64,000 nucleotides of DNA from Psychrobacter cibarius (GCA_030686115.1 CP131612.1:1984001-2048000); one strand, 5' to 3'. Positions 26,003 through 34,661 are shown, numbered from the stretch's first letter. Notes: generated by a model not told the origin, from the letters alone. A program made the numbers and translations.

Positions 26003-27778
26003 TCACTTTAGATGCTTTAAACCAATCGTTCTAAGCTTTCCTTTATCATCCACTTCTTTTATGACCAACGACCATTCGTCATTGATATCGACCGTATCAC
26101 CCGATACTGGCTTTATCTCTAAGCTATCATTGATATATTCAGCGACTGTTTGATCCCACATGCTTTTGGCGCTGTCTTCAGATTTGGATTTGAGTTTATC
26201 GACAAGCGACTCAGACGCCATAATACTGGTAAAAAACGGTAAATCTCCAAGCTTCACACTTGGGGATAGCAGCCAATCGCCATAAAAATCATCCATGGCT
26301 TTATGGTCAAGGGTCGTGTCATTGAAAATCTTAGCAATTTGGGTGGCGTGGTTCCCTGTCATCGCATACCACACCCTATCACCGCATTTGAGCTTGGTAT
26401 TTTCATCAACAACGATAATATGCTGCCTGCGTACCAAGGCAAAGACACTTATTTCATTAGGGCTTATGCGCTTAGAGATGGCCATTGGATGACGATCAAT
26501 CGCAAATGCCCCTGACTTTACTTCAAACTCATATAAAGTAATGCTTGCTTTGTCAGATACCCAAACCTCATGCTCTTCTTCTGGGTCTTTATTACTAGGA
26601 ATACGCACTTTGAATAAATTTGCCATAAAAGGAATGGTTGTGCCTTGTAAAACCAAAGACAAAACCACCACGCCAAAAGCAATATCAAACAACATAAAAG
26701 CGCCATCTATTCCCGCCATCACCGGTAATATGGCAAGCGTAATAGGAACCGCACCGCGCAAGCCAACCCAAGAAATAAAGCCGATTTCTCTATCTTTAAA
26801 TTTAAAGGGTTTCACACTGATATAGACCGCAATAGGGCGAGCAATAAAAATCATAAAAGCGGCAATCGCGACGGAGTAATACCAAACATCAATCACATGC
26901 GATGGCGTCACCAATAACCCTAGTACCACAAACAATACCGCTTGTGACAACCACGCAAAGCTATCCATCACCCGCATCACATGCTCAGTTGAGCGCACTT
27001 TATGGTTGCCAATTAGCACACCAGTGAGATAAATTGCCAGAAATCCGCTACCGCCAATCAGATTAGTCGCGGCAAAAACTGCCAAGCCCGCAGACATGAT
27101 CAAAATGGCATACATACCCTCTGCCAAGTGTATTTTTGGTAATAGCCTTGCCAATAAATAACCAAACAGTAAGCCCATGCCCAAACCAAAGCCAAGCTGC
27201 TGTAATAACAACCCTAAAAAGCCCAGTATTGTCTGTCCAGCGGGATCAACATTTAAAGCGATTAATCCTGTCACCAGCAAAATAGCCAAAGGATCGTTCG
27301 CGCCCGATTCTAGCTCCAATGTAGCCTGTACACGATCGTTGAGTTTGACGCCACCATTACGCAGCAATGAAAACACCGCTGCTGCATCGGTTGAACCAAC
27401 AATGGCCGCCATCAACAAACCAAGTCGCCAATCGACATCGAGTAGCCAAGTGACGAATATACCCAGTATTATTACCGTCGCAAGTACGCCCCAAGTGGCT
27501 AAGGTAATAGCAGGCTTGAGACCCACTCGAAATGACTTAAAAGACGTGCGTAGCCCACCATCCAACAAGATACAAGCAAGAGCCGCCTGCCCAACGAAAT
27601 TAGCAAGCCCGTATTGGGCGAACTCGATACCTAAAATACCATCTTCGCCAGCCAACATCCCTACGATCAAAAACAACAGCAATAGCGGAACGCCCAAGCG
27701 CGCCGATAACGTACTTGCCATAATACTGGCGAAAATTAACAATGCCCCTACGAGATAGATGATATTTAAGGTATCCAT
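26003..27778 (-). CDS. nhaP2: K+/H+ antiporter, CPA1 family (NhaP2/CvrA-like)
   Basis: 591 residues. About twelve membrane helices to residue 395 with the CPA1 ion-binding motif ESGANDP and the preceding GSTDAAAVFSLLR. A TrkA-C (RCK_C) domain (about 400-485) and a CorC-type C-terminal domain (about 500-580) follow, the layout of NhaP2/CvrA. It exports K+ against protons in low-osmolarity or high-K+ conditions. Monocistronic. Confidence 0.9.
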   Translation of the reverse strand: MDTLNIIYLVGALLIFASIMASTLSARLGVPLLLLFLIVGMLAGEDGILGIEFAQYGLANFVGQAALACILLDGGLRTSFKSFRVGLKPAITLATWGVLATVIILGIFVTWLLDVDWRLGLLMAAIVGSTDAAAVFSLLRNGGVKLNDRVQATLELESGANDPLAILLVTGLIALNVDPAGQTILGFLGLLLQQLGFGLGMGLLFGYLLARLLPKIHLAEGMYAILIMSAGLAVFAATNLIGGSGFLAIYLTGVLIGNHKVRSTEHVMRVMDSFAWLSQAVLFVVLGLLVTPSHVIDVWYYSVAIAAFMIFIARPIAVYISVKPFKFKDREIGFISWVGLRGAVPITLAILPVMAGIDGAFMLFDIAFGVVVLSLVLQGTTIPFMANLFKVRIPSNKDPEEEHEVWVSDKASITLYEFEVKSGAFAIDRHPMAISKRISPNEISVFALVRRQHIIVVDENTKLKCGDRVWYAMTGNHATQIAKIFNDTTLDHKAMDDFYGDWLLSPSVKLGDLPFFTSIMASESLVDKLKSKSEDSAKSMWDQTVAEYINDSLEIKPVSGDTVDINDEWSLVIKEVDDKGKLRTIGLKHLK

Positions 27779-27992
27779 CTTTTTTTAAGCCCTATTTTTA
27801 TAAATTGTAATGAGTGGAGTTATCGTGATAATTCTAATCTTAGTTTGCTACAGGTCACACCATAAAATCGCTCTTAAGCATAACATCTACGACCGAATCT
27901 ATAAAAATTATCTGTAGAAATATGTACCGAATTTTATATATACCTTTGATATATTGCCCTTTGACAGAGTTTACGTTTTTTTCTAACCACAA

Positions 27993-28328
27993 CTAAGCCT
28001 GAATGTACTGCCATGTAAGGACCAAAATCGCTGCGGCTATTGTCCAAGCGACAACGCCGAACAGTAATGCCTTATATAAGCTGACGTAACCGATGCTAAA
28101 AAACACCACAAAGGTATAAATAAGGTGCGGTATGACACCGAGCATACTAAATATTAATGCGACTTTTAAATCAGCGGGGCTACGCTCAGTACCAACAATA
28201 AAGTGACTGATTAATGTAAATGTGGGGAACAGTGGCGCGAGTGCTGCCAAATAAAAAAATCTGGTTTGCGCGAATAATTGAATCGCCAATACCATTAGAG
28301 CACCAATAAGCATTTTTAACCAAATCAC
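27993..28328 (-). CDS. glpM: GlpM-family membrane protein
   Basis: 111 residues from a GTG at 28328, chosen because AGGAGA lies 10 bases upstream and the length then matches GlpM (about 109 residues); the upstream in-frame extension to 28469 lacks family similarity and overlaps a terminator. Four membrane helices, starting WLKMLIGALMVLAIQLFAQ and including FYLAALAPLFPTFTLISHF. GlpM was linked to alginate and glycerol metabolism in Pseudomonas; its molecular function is unclear. Confidence 0.82.
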   Translation of the reverse strand: MIWLKMLIGALMVLAIQLFAQTRFFYLAALAPLFPTFTLISHFIVGTERSPADLKVALIFSMLGVIPHLIYTFVVFFSIGYVSLYKALLFGVVAWTIAAAILVLTWQYIQA

Positions 28329-28454
28329 GACGGGGTCATCTCCTATGGAATGATAAGGGCTGGAAATAGCCCAATCCACCATGATACTAAAGTCTGCAAA
28401 CCGACATAAGAGTGATAGCTGATTAATTAATCTATATGATAAAAAAGTGCAAAA

Positions 28455-28486
28455 AGCCCCATCTAGCAATGGTGCTAAATGGGGCT
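28455..28486 (-). terminator. Rho-independent terminator of the decarboxylase gene
   Basis: Nested stems AGCCCCAT/ATGGGGCT and TAGCA/TGCTA with a 4-base loop; on the minus strand a TTTTT run follows. It lies 35 bases past the stop codon of the gene at 28522-30192 and well upstream of the glpM GTG start. Confidence 0.9.
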
Positions 28487-28521
28487 ATTCATTTTTATGA
28501 AGCGAGTTTTTTATTAATCAC

Positions 28522-30192
28522 TTAATCATTTTTTGGCTTCAGTGCGGCACTGATATCGGCGAGTAGTGGCGGGATATCATGCTTATCAGCGATGACCTCC
28601 AACATAACCAACTTGTCTTTTACAGCCGCTGCTTGCGTAAGAGCCGCTTTTAACTCGCCTGCTGTTTCTGCTTTTAGCAGCAGACTATTATCATCGGTGG
28701 CACCAAAAGCTTTTGGCATCACCTGCCAGTTACACTTAGGAATGTCATTATATCGCTGGTTTTCGCCATGAATCGCCCGCTCCACGGTATAGCCATCATT
28801 ATTAATCAGTACAATCACTGGATTGATATGCTCTTGAATCATCACCGCGATTTCTTGAATGGTCAATAATGCTGAGCCATCACCAATCAATAAGACACTG
28901 CGCTTATTTGGCGATGCAATAGCCGCACCCAAACTTGCCGGTAGCGTATAACCAATCGAACCCCACATTGGTTGTCCATAACAAGTCACGCCTTCTGGTA
29001 AACGCACATCACTGATGCCAAAATACGCCGTTCCCTGTTCTGCAAACACCAAATTATTATGGTCTAAATGATCGGCAATGATATGCCATAGATCATCTTG
29101 AAGAATAGCCTCGCTGTCCTTACCCTGCTGCTCATGCGGCTTGACTTCTTTACAGAACTGCTTTGGCACAATATTAATATCTGAGGTCAAGACTTCATGT
29201 AGCGTTTTTAGGGCGTCTTTTAAGGCAATGGGCGCAAAGTTTTTGCCAGCAATGCTCGCGCGCTCATAATGCAAATCAACCACTGTATTTTCATCAATGT
29301 CTTGGCTAAAACCTGCCGTCGTGGTATCGGTATATTGCACACCTATTTTTATTAAGCACTCACAGTTTTCGACTGCATCCTTGACCACGGGACGTGATGC
29401 CACGCCAGCATAAGTCCCTGCCCAGCGCTCACTATTTTCGTCAAGCAAAGTTTTGCCCCACGATAACGTCGTATAAGGAATATCCGTATCGGCAATTAAC
29501 GCCTTAAGCTGCGGCTGTAGTCCCAAACGATGCACCATCAAATCTGCCATCAGCGTCGTGGTTTTGTTTGGCAAAAACTCTATGAGCGCTTGCTTAAAGT
29601 CTGCCAATGCTGCTTGACTGGTGATGTCTTCTTGGCTATCAACAAGCTTTGTAGTCGGTGGATAAATAGGTTGACGAGCAACGTCAGGCGATAGTAACAG
29701 ATAGCCTGGGCGATGTTTTTTAAGAATTAAACGAATCACACGGTCGATTTCTGAGGCAGCATTTTCAGGGGTAAGCTGTGCTCGTGCTACCGTGACCGGC
29801 TCTACCATTTTAATAAAATGATTGAACACGCCATCACCAAGTGAGTGATGGATGCGGCGCTTTGAATCTTGTAGAGCCGTACTTGGCGCGCCCACGATAT
29901 GTAGCACTGGTGCATACTCAGCAAAAGAGCCTGCGGTCGCGTTAATCGCTGACAATTCTCCCACCCCAAAGGTCGTCACCATCGCCGCAAAGCCGCGCTC
30001 ACGTGCATAGCCGTCCGCTGCGTAACCTGCATTTAACTCATTCGTGTTACCCACCCAGCGCAGCTTATCAGAGGCAATAATATTGTCTAAAAACGTTAAG
30101 TTGAAATCACCAGGTACGCCAAATATCTCTGATGCGCCTGCTTCTGCGACACGATCAAACAAATAATCAGCGATGGTATATTGTTGACTCAT
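28522..30192 (-). CDS. Thiamine-diphosphate 2-oxo acid decarboxylase (indolepyruvate/phenylpyruvate type)
   Basis: 556 residues, full-length pyruvate-decarboxylase family. The catalytic Glu52 lies in NTNELNAGYAADGY, the decarboxylase-specific His pair is H115-H116 (RRIHHSLGDG), and the ThDP/Mg motif is GDGSALLTIQE followed by NNDGYTVERAIHG. These marks separate it from acetolactate synthases. Closest families are IpdC, KivD and phenylpyruvate decarboxylases, so it would make aldehydes from aromatic or branched 2-oxo acids. Monocistronic with its own terminator. Confidence 0.85.
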   Translation of the reverse strand: MSQQYTIADYLFDRVAEAGASEIFGVPGDFNLTFLDNIIASDKLRWVGNTNELNAGYAADGYARERGFAAMVTTFGVGELSAINATAGSFAEYAPVLHIVGAPSTALQDSKRRIHHSLGDGVFNHFIKMVEPVTVARAQLTPENAASEIDRVIRLILKKHRPGYLLLSPDVARQPIYPPTTKLVDSQEDITSQAALADFKQALIEFLPNKTTTLMADLMVHRLGLQPQLKALIADTDIPYTTLSWGKTLLDENSERWAGTYAGVASRPVVKDAVENCECLIKIGVQYTDTTTAGFSQDIDENTVVDLHYERASIAGKNFAPIALKDALKTLHEVLTSDINIVPKQFCKEVKPHEQQGKDSEAILQDDLWHIIADHLDHNNLVFAEQGTAYFGISDVRLPEGVTCYGQPMWGSIGYTLPASLGAAIASPNKRSVLLIGDGSALLTIQEIAVMIQEHINPVIVLINNDGYTVERAIHGENQRYNDIPKCNWQVMPKAFGATDDNSLLLKAETAGELKAALTQAAAVKDKLVMLEVIADKHDIPPLLADISAALKPKND

Positions 30193-30388
30193 AGTACTTA
30201 TCCTTAAGTGTTATCTTTATAAATCATGAAAATGATTAATATGGTTAAAGTCATTATAAAACTGTATTCCAGCCTATTTATAGAAAGCAAAGCTTTTGGA
30301 ATATAGATTACAACAATCTGTTATATCACAGATGAAGGCTAGGATAATATGCCAATTAACTATCTTTTACTTTTTTTCATACTAACTG

Positions 30389-30416
30389 TTGACACGTTCA
30401 AAAAACTGCGTATAAT
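30389..30416 (+). promoter_or_regulatory. Sigma-70 promoter of tRNA-Gly
   Basis: TTGACA (30389-30394) and TATAAT (30411-30416), consensus matches at both boxes, separated by 16 bases; the tRNA begins 38 bases beyond the -10 box. Confidence 0.85.
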
Positions 30417-30453
30417 ACGCCTTCATCAACTGACGATAGTTAATTGATAATTA

Positions 30454-30528
30454 GCGGGAATAGCTCAGTGGTAGAGCATAACCTTGCCAAGGTTGGGGTC
30501 GAGAGTTCGAATCTCTTTTCCCGCTCCA
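30454..30528 (+). tRNA. tRNA-Gly (anticodon GCC)
   Basis: 75 nucleotides including encoded CCA. Acceptor GCGGGAA pairs with TTCCCGC; the D arm GCTC..GAGC, the anticodon loop TTGCCAA and the T arm GAGAG-TTCGAAT-CTCTT are all intact. A short integrase-bearing element starts beyond its 3' end, so the tRNA is the probable integration site. Confidence 0.97.
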
Positions 30529-30540
30529 AATACTTAAAAA

Positions 30541-30568
30541 GCCTCACTTAACAGTGAGGCTTTTTTTT
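30541..30568 (+). terminator. Rho-independent terminator of tRNA-Gly
   Basis: Perfect stem GCCTCACT/AGTGAGGC with a 4-base loop, followed by eight T residues. The same stem is used after the META-domain gene at 63.05 kb. Confidence 0.95.
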
Positions 30569-30955
30569 GTCCGAGTTTTAAGGGCTACAGCGTTTTCCAG
30601 TATTAGTTATTCAGTCTAATTGCTAAGTTTATCTAATATATTAAAAGCTCAAAAATCAGCACCGTGACCAAAACGTGACCATTTCGTGCCCACGCTATAA
30701 ACACTGATTCTATAATTGACCCCAACTTACATTCCTACCCTTATAAAAAACAACGCTAAAAAATATTTTCTTAACGTTGTTTTTTCTTTTCCATTACTTT
30801 TGTAGATTGACCTCATAGCGTGACCAAAACGTGACCAAATCATGAAAAAGTAAGTTTTTAAAATAACCCCAACCTTAATTTTAGGCCTTGGAACGTCATA
30901 TATATAAGGCTCTACCACTTATTCCTCTGCACATCTTTTTCAATTTTGTAGATCA
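30569..30955. other. Non-coding left end of the integrative element
   Basis: Between the tRNA terminator and the repressor gene I see no credible gene. A 63-codon minus-strand frame here has no family features. The region carries the GTGACCA repeat pairs. Confidence 0.55.
30663..30837. repeat. Two copies of a 19-bp direct repeat, each with paired GTGACCA words
   Basis: CGTGACCAAAACGTGACCA occurs at 30663-30681 and 30819-30837, identical, 156 bases apart. Each holds two GTGACCA words spaced 11 bases, one helical turn; a degenerate CGTGCCCACG follows the first. Short repeated words near one end of an integrative element are typical of integrase arm-binding sites. Confidence 0.75.
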
Positions 30956-31183
30956 TCAAGACTCTTCATCATCTTTATTATTATTTGACTTATAAATAAA
31001 TAAGTCACCCACCTGTACATCTAAAAACTCACATAACTGGTCGATGGTATTGAAGTCAATTCTTGATGACTCTTCATTGTATAGCTTATGAAGTGTTGAT
31101 TTACTCATACCTGTTGCTCTTACAACATCTGCTACACGCAACTTTTTCTCTGCCAGAATCACAGGGAGTTTAGACACAATCAT
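30956..31183 (-). CDS. Cro/CI-type (XRE) repressor of the integrative element
   Basis: 75 residues, almost entirely a helix-turn-helix domain: about residues 16-64, with VADVVRATGMSKSTLHKLY as the turn region and a C-terminal Lys/Asn/Asp-rich tail. It diverges from the excisionase-like gene. An operator-like dyad lies 6 bases upstream of its ATG, so autorepression is expected. Confidence 0.85.
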   Translation of the reverse strand: MIVSKLPVILAEKKLRVADVVRATGMSKSTLHKLYNEESSRIDFNTIDQLCEFLDVQVGDLFIYKSNNNKDDEES

Positions 31184-31188
31184 AATTG

Positions 31189-31277
31189 TTACCTCTTTTC
31201 GGGTAAAAATGCTTTACATTGCGGTAAAAAGGTAATATATTACACAAATCGGTTATTAATTACCTTTAAGCGGGTAA
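31189..31277. promoter_or_regulatory. Paired repressor operators TTACC-N8-GGTAA
   Basis: Two 18-bp dyads with identical half-sites and spacing: 31189-31206 and 31260-31277. Between them GGTAA appears again at 31223 and 31231. The first borders the repressor gene, the second lies about 100 bases before the excisionase-like gene. This is the layout of a lysogeny-type switch. Confidence 0.75.
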
Positions 31278-31379
31278 ATAACAGCTGATACTTCAAAGAT
31301 GCATTTTTACAGGCTGATAAAATAGTTTTCATTCTATCACTTAATGCAACGACTTAATAACTGAAAAGAGGTAAACACT

Positions 31380-31595
31380 ATGAGCAATACTTATTTAACA
31401 ACCGATGAGTTAGCCGACCGTATCAAGTACGACGCACGTACTATCCGCAATCAAATGAAAGACACAGTTTTGATTGAAAACATCCATTACATTCGTCCTT
31501 TCGGCGGCCGCAAGATTTTGTACGTATGGGAGCGTATCGAGGAAGACATGTGTAAGCCAGTTATGAGCGCCATCAACGGTATGGCACTTCAGTAA
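31380..31595 (+). CDS. Excisionase-like / AlpA-like small DNA-binding protein
   Basis: 71 residues. A winged helix-turn-helix-like start (LTTDELADRIKYDARTIRNQ) and a short strand region (FGGRKILYVWERIEEDM) resemble excisionase and MerR-like proteins of integrative elements. It precedes the integrase by 16 bases and follows an SD of AAGAGG. Function inferred from fold and position. Confidence 0.7.
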   Translation: MSNTYLTTDELADRIKYDARTIRNQMKDTVLIENIHYIRPFGGRKILYVWERIEEDMCKPVMSAINGMALQ

Positions 31596-31611
31596 TAAAA
31601 GGAGAATTACT

Positions 31612-32855
31612 ATGGCTACTATGCGAGGACGGTTTGGCAAGCTGGTTGTTGACTTCCGCTACTTAGGTAAGCGCTGTCGAGAAAAGACCAGTTTAGAAGA
31701 CTATCCAGCTAATCGTAAAAAATTAGCGCAAGTCTTGAAAAAAATGGAAGCTGAAATCACCCTAGGTATCTTTGACTACGCGTCTTACTTCCCAAAGAGT
31801 GAACGAGCGCAGGAAATGACAGCACTGGCTGATAGAGCGGAAGCTTGTATCAGTCGTAATCCAACCTTTAGGCAGTTTTCCGAGATTTGGTATGAGGAGA
31901 AGAAGATTGAATGGCGGCCGAGCTATCGGCAAAAGACGCAGATTATCTTAAATAAGTACTTACTACCTGAGTTTGGTGGCAAAGCGGTACATGCCATAAA
32001 AAACCAGACTTGCTGACCTTCCGTAGCTCCCTCGCCAAAGTTCGTTACGGTAAAGAGGGTCAGTCAAGTCTGTCAGTAGCACGAATCAACCAGATCATGA
32101 TACTTCTTCGTATGATACTAGAAGAAGCGTCAGATCGCCATGAGTTTGAGATGCCTTACAAGAATATTAAGAATCTCAAGCAAGCGCGACCCGATGTGAA
32201 TCCTTTTACATTGAGTGAGGTATGGCTGATTTTAAAGCATGTTCGTGCTGATTATAGGCCTTACTACACTATTCGCTTCTTTACAGGAATGCGTACCAGT
32301 GAGATTGATGGGCTTAAGTGGGACTGTATTAACTTTGATCGACGTGAGATTAGTATTAGATGGGCATTAGTGAATGGGGAGATGGGTCCGACTAAGACGT
32401 TAGGCTCACAGCGTGATATTGCGATGTCACAGTTGGTCTATGACGCCCTACTAGAGCAGAAGACGCGCACCTTTGGTAAGTCTGAGTTTATCTTCTGCAA
32501 CTCACAAGGTAATCCGATGGAGTACCGTAATGTGAATAGATGGGTATGGAAACCCACGCTTGCCTTACTTGGCCTGAAACACCGGCGTGCTTATCAGACT
32601 CGGCACACGGCAGCGACGCTTTGGTTGGCTGCTGGTGAGAACCCTGAGTGGATAGCTCGGCAAATGGGTCACAGTAGTACAGAGATGCTGTTTCGGGTGT
32701 ATAGCCGTTATGTACCTGATATTACCCGTCAAGATGGCTCAGCGATGGATAACTTGCTGCTTGCGAGTAAGGAGAAACTGACAAGCGCATCGAATAGCTC
32801 TGACACTGAAGCACTCATCAGGAATAAACAGACTGACAAGGAGACGTCACAATGA
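31612..32855 (+). CDS. Tyrosine integrase split by a -1 frameshift
   Basis: Two overlapping frames. The first (31612-32016, 134 codons) has an N-terminal arm-binding (DUF3596-like) domain and the start of the core-binding domain. The second (to 32855) has the rest plus the catalytic domain: Arg in FTGMRTSEIDGLKW, the YQTRHTAATLWLA box, MGHSS and the Tyr in VYSRYVPD. Joining the frames by -1 at 31998-32004 restores a continuous core-binding domain of about 414 residues. Either one A was lost from an A-run, making a pseudogene, or the A AAA AAC heptamer drives programmed frameshifting. SD GGAGAA precedes the ATG. Confidence 0.85.
31998..32004 (+). other. A AAA AAC slippery heptamer at the integrase frame junction
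   Basis: The zero-frame codons are ATA AAA AAC CAG ACT TGC TGA. The heptamer is in the exact phase (X XXY YYZ) for -1 slippage, and the -1 frame continues as CCA GAC TTG CTG ACC, the integrase frame. The zero-frame stop lies 10-12 bases after the heptamer. Confidence 0.75.
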
Positions 32856-33145
32856 CAACCATCAATTATGAAGAGCTGTTTGCTGAGTTTAAACGGGATG
32901 GTGCAATCAGTGAGGATGCGAATGAGATTGCTAACTCATTAATACGTGATCTGTGTATCTCCTCTGGTCATAATATAGCACGCTTCTTAGGAGTGAAGCG
33001 GTGCTTTGATAACGATATGGCGATGCGTATATGGGTGCAGAAGCGCTTGGATGCGAGTCTTGGCTATGTGGTTGAGGATATGCATTGTCAGCTTCAGAGC
33101 GAGCTCTATGAGCTATTACCGCATTCTGAATATGTCGGCTATTGA
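32852..33145 (+). CDS. Unknown small protein of the integrative element
   Basis: 97 residues, mixed charge, no signal peptide or membrane segment. Its ATG overlaps the integrase stop (ATGA), so it is translationally coupled to the integrase. I do not recognise a family. It could be a directionality or maintenance factor of the element, but nothing in the sequence shows this. Confidence 0.7.
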   Translation: MTTINYEELFAEFKRDGAISEDANEIANSLIRDLCISSGHNIARFLGVKRCFDNDMAMRIWVQKRLDASLGYVVEDMHCQLQSELYELLPHSEYVGY

Positions 33146-33152
33146 GGATAAA

Positions 33153-33473
33153 ATGATGAGTATAAAGCTTCAGCCTAATATGATGCAGAGCCCATATGAT
33201 ATCAAAATATGTGAGGATTACTGGGCATATGATAATAAAGGTGATTATATCGCGCATGTAGAAACCGTCTGTGAAAAGTATGAGATTAGCCCTCAAGTAC
33301 TATTCAAGACAATCGGTGAGTGTTTTGCTTATTTAGATGATGTGCTTTGTGAGTACTGCGGCTATGTGTGCCCTTTACAGATACCAGCAGACATTCCGTA
33401 TATGCGCTCAAAAGAGCGTTGGTGCTGTGAGGTATGTGAGCATGCTGTGTGGCGGGAACATAATCATAGATAA
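33153..33473 (+). CDS. Unknown small zinc-ribbon-like protein
   Basis: 106 residues from the ATG at 33153, chosen because GAGG lies 5 bases upstream and earlier starts overlap the previous gene deeply. The C-terminal half has CEYCGYVC and then CCEVC, i.e. paired CxxC motifs about 30 residues apart that could bind one zinc ion. No family recognised. Last gene of the integrase run, followed by a terminator. Confidence 0.65.
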   Translation: MMSIKLQPNMMQSPYDIKICEDYWAYDNKGDYIAHVETVCEKYEISPQVLFKTIGECFAYLDDVLCEYCGYVCPLQIPADIPYMRSKERWCCEVCEHAVWREHNHR

Positions 33474-33488
33474 ATTATTAGAAATTTT

Positions 33489-33521
33489 AAAGCCATGCAG
33501 CTTGAGTTGCCTGGCTTTTTT
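33489..33521 (+). terminator. Rho-independent terminator after the element's genes
   Basis: Stem AAAGCCA/TGGCTTT with an inner GCA/TGC pair and a following T-run of six, 15 bases past the stop codon of the zinc-ribbon-like gene. Confidence 0.8.
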
Positions 33522-33647
33522 GTGGGCAGCAGATCTTCTCTTAAATACAGCTTAAATTTAGTGTGCCACTACAACGTCGAGATGGTTTATTTTTTTGGTC
33601 AAGATAGCCCAAGCTAAGACCTCTAAAAAAGGTAGAGGGCAGTATGA

Positions 33648-33672
33648 GCCAAGTTTAGGCTAAAAACTTGGC
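33648..33672. terminator. Hairpin between convergent genes
   Basis: GCCAAGTTT and AAACTTGGC form a perfect 9-bp stem with a 7-base loop, 30 bases downstream of the stop codon of the minus-strand gene at 33703. T-runs are weak on both sides, so its strength is uncertain. Confidence 0.55.
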
Positions 33673-33702
33673 TTTAAAAGATAAATACAGGAAAAAGTTA
33701 GT

Positions 33703-34269
33703 TTAAAATTGACTGTAGTCCACTTTAACGAGTTTAGATTGCTGAACCTTTTTTAGTTTGAATGTCTTGGTCTTTTCATCCCAAATGTTGACATAATAGG
33801 TGATAAGTTGTTTACCGGTGGTTTCGTTGACTTGCTCGCCTTCACAATTGCGGCTGATAAATAAGCGGCTATTGGGATAGAAAGCCAAACGCTCGTTGTC
33901 ATCAAGTTCTGCGCCGTCTGCGAAGCATTCTGCGCCACTTTCATAAGGGGTTACACTATCCTCAGTTTCACCCAGTGGGATACCGTATACTTTGCCAGTA
34001 CGTTTATCAATCATAGCCCCTGATACACAGCTTGTACCACAGCCCCAGGTTGTTACGATATAGTTACCCGCGAAGTTAATTTCACCATCTTTATGAGCTG
34101 CTTTCAGTCGAGTACGAAAAGAGCTCCAGTCACCTAATTTTAAGGGTGCTTGTTTAGCGTTATAGATTTTAGCCGGGTATTTTTCAAAGCTGTAACCAGC
34201 GATGGTTTCAGCATGAGAAGTAGAGATGCAAGCCAAGGCAAAACAAAGATAAGCCGCAAGATTTTTCAT
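33703..34269 (-). CDS. Periplasmic protein of unknown function
   Basis: 188 residues. A Sec signal (about 1-20, ending SHA) is followed by a mature domain with WGCGTSCVSGAMID at about residues 75-88 (a CxxxC pair) and two further Cys (ECFADG and RNCEG), suggesting disulfide bonds. Similar small proteins exist in Acinetobacter and Psychrobacter without known role. It may be cargo at the right side of the integrative element or ordinary chromosome; the boundary is not visible. Confidence 0.75.
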   Translation of the reverse strand: MKNLAAYLCFALACISTSHAETIAGYSFEKYPAKIYNAKQAPLKLGDWSSFRTRLKAAHKDGEINFAGNYIVTTWGCGTSCVSGAMIDKRTGKVYGIPLGETEDSVTPYESGAECFADGAELDDNERLAFYPNSRLFISRNCEGEQVNETTGKQLITYYVNIWDEKTKTFKLKKVQQSKLVKVDYSQF

Positions 34270-34661
34270 AAGAATTCCTTTTTTAATAGCGGTCAGTACA
34301 GAAAACGGAAATTATAGTACGGTAAGTACATTTGTTTAATTCTACATAAATTAAGTTAAATAATTTTTTCTAAAATTACTTATTAAAATAATAACCTGAT
34401 AAGGTTTGGTCAAGTCTTACAAGCTCTATATTGAGCTTAAATACAATCAAACTATAATTCAAAAGGATTTGGGGATAAAATCACCTAGACAGGTTTATCA
34501 TGAGTTTTATTGCAACGCCGCTTGATTAAAATCTCCCAAGTTTGGTTCTAGGGACTTAATAGCATACCCCAGTTATCTTTTTTCAAATACAGGCTTAACA
34601 AGATCACCAAATAGTATTTGAATAATTAATTCTCATTGTTTACGCATTGATATAGATATGA
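34270..34661. other. 392-bp AT-rich intergenic region
   Basis: No gene, tRNA fragment or clear repeat is visible. The right attachment site of the integrative element might lie here, but I found no copy of the tRNA-Gly 3' end. Confidence 0.5.

Noticed and set aside
28329-28469. N-terminal extension of GlpM to an ATG-like start at 28469
   Set aside because: The extension overlaps the terminator of the upstream gene and exceeds the family's usual length; the GTG at 28328 has a better ribosome site.
30727-30918. Minus-strand frame of 63 codons in the integrative element
   Set aside because: It covers one of the arm-like repeats and has no recognisable domain or good ribosome site; probably non-coding.
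33480-34661. Right attachment site of the integrative element
   Set aside because: I looked for a copy of the tRNA-Gly 3' end in this stretch and found none by eye, so I do not place the boundary.
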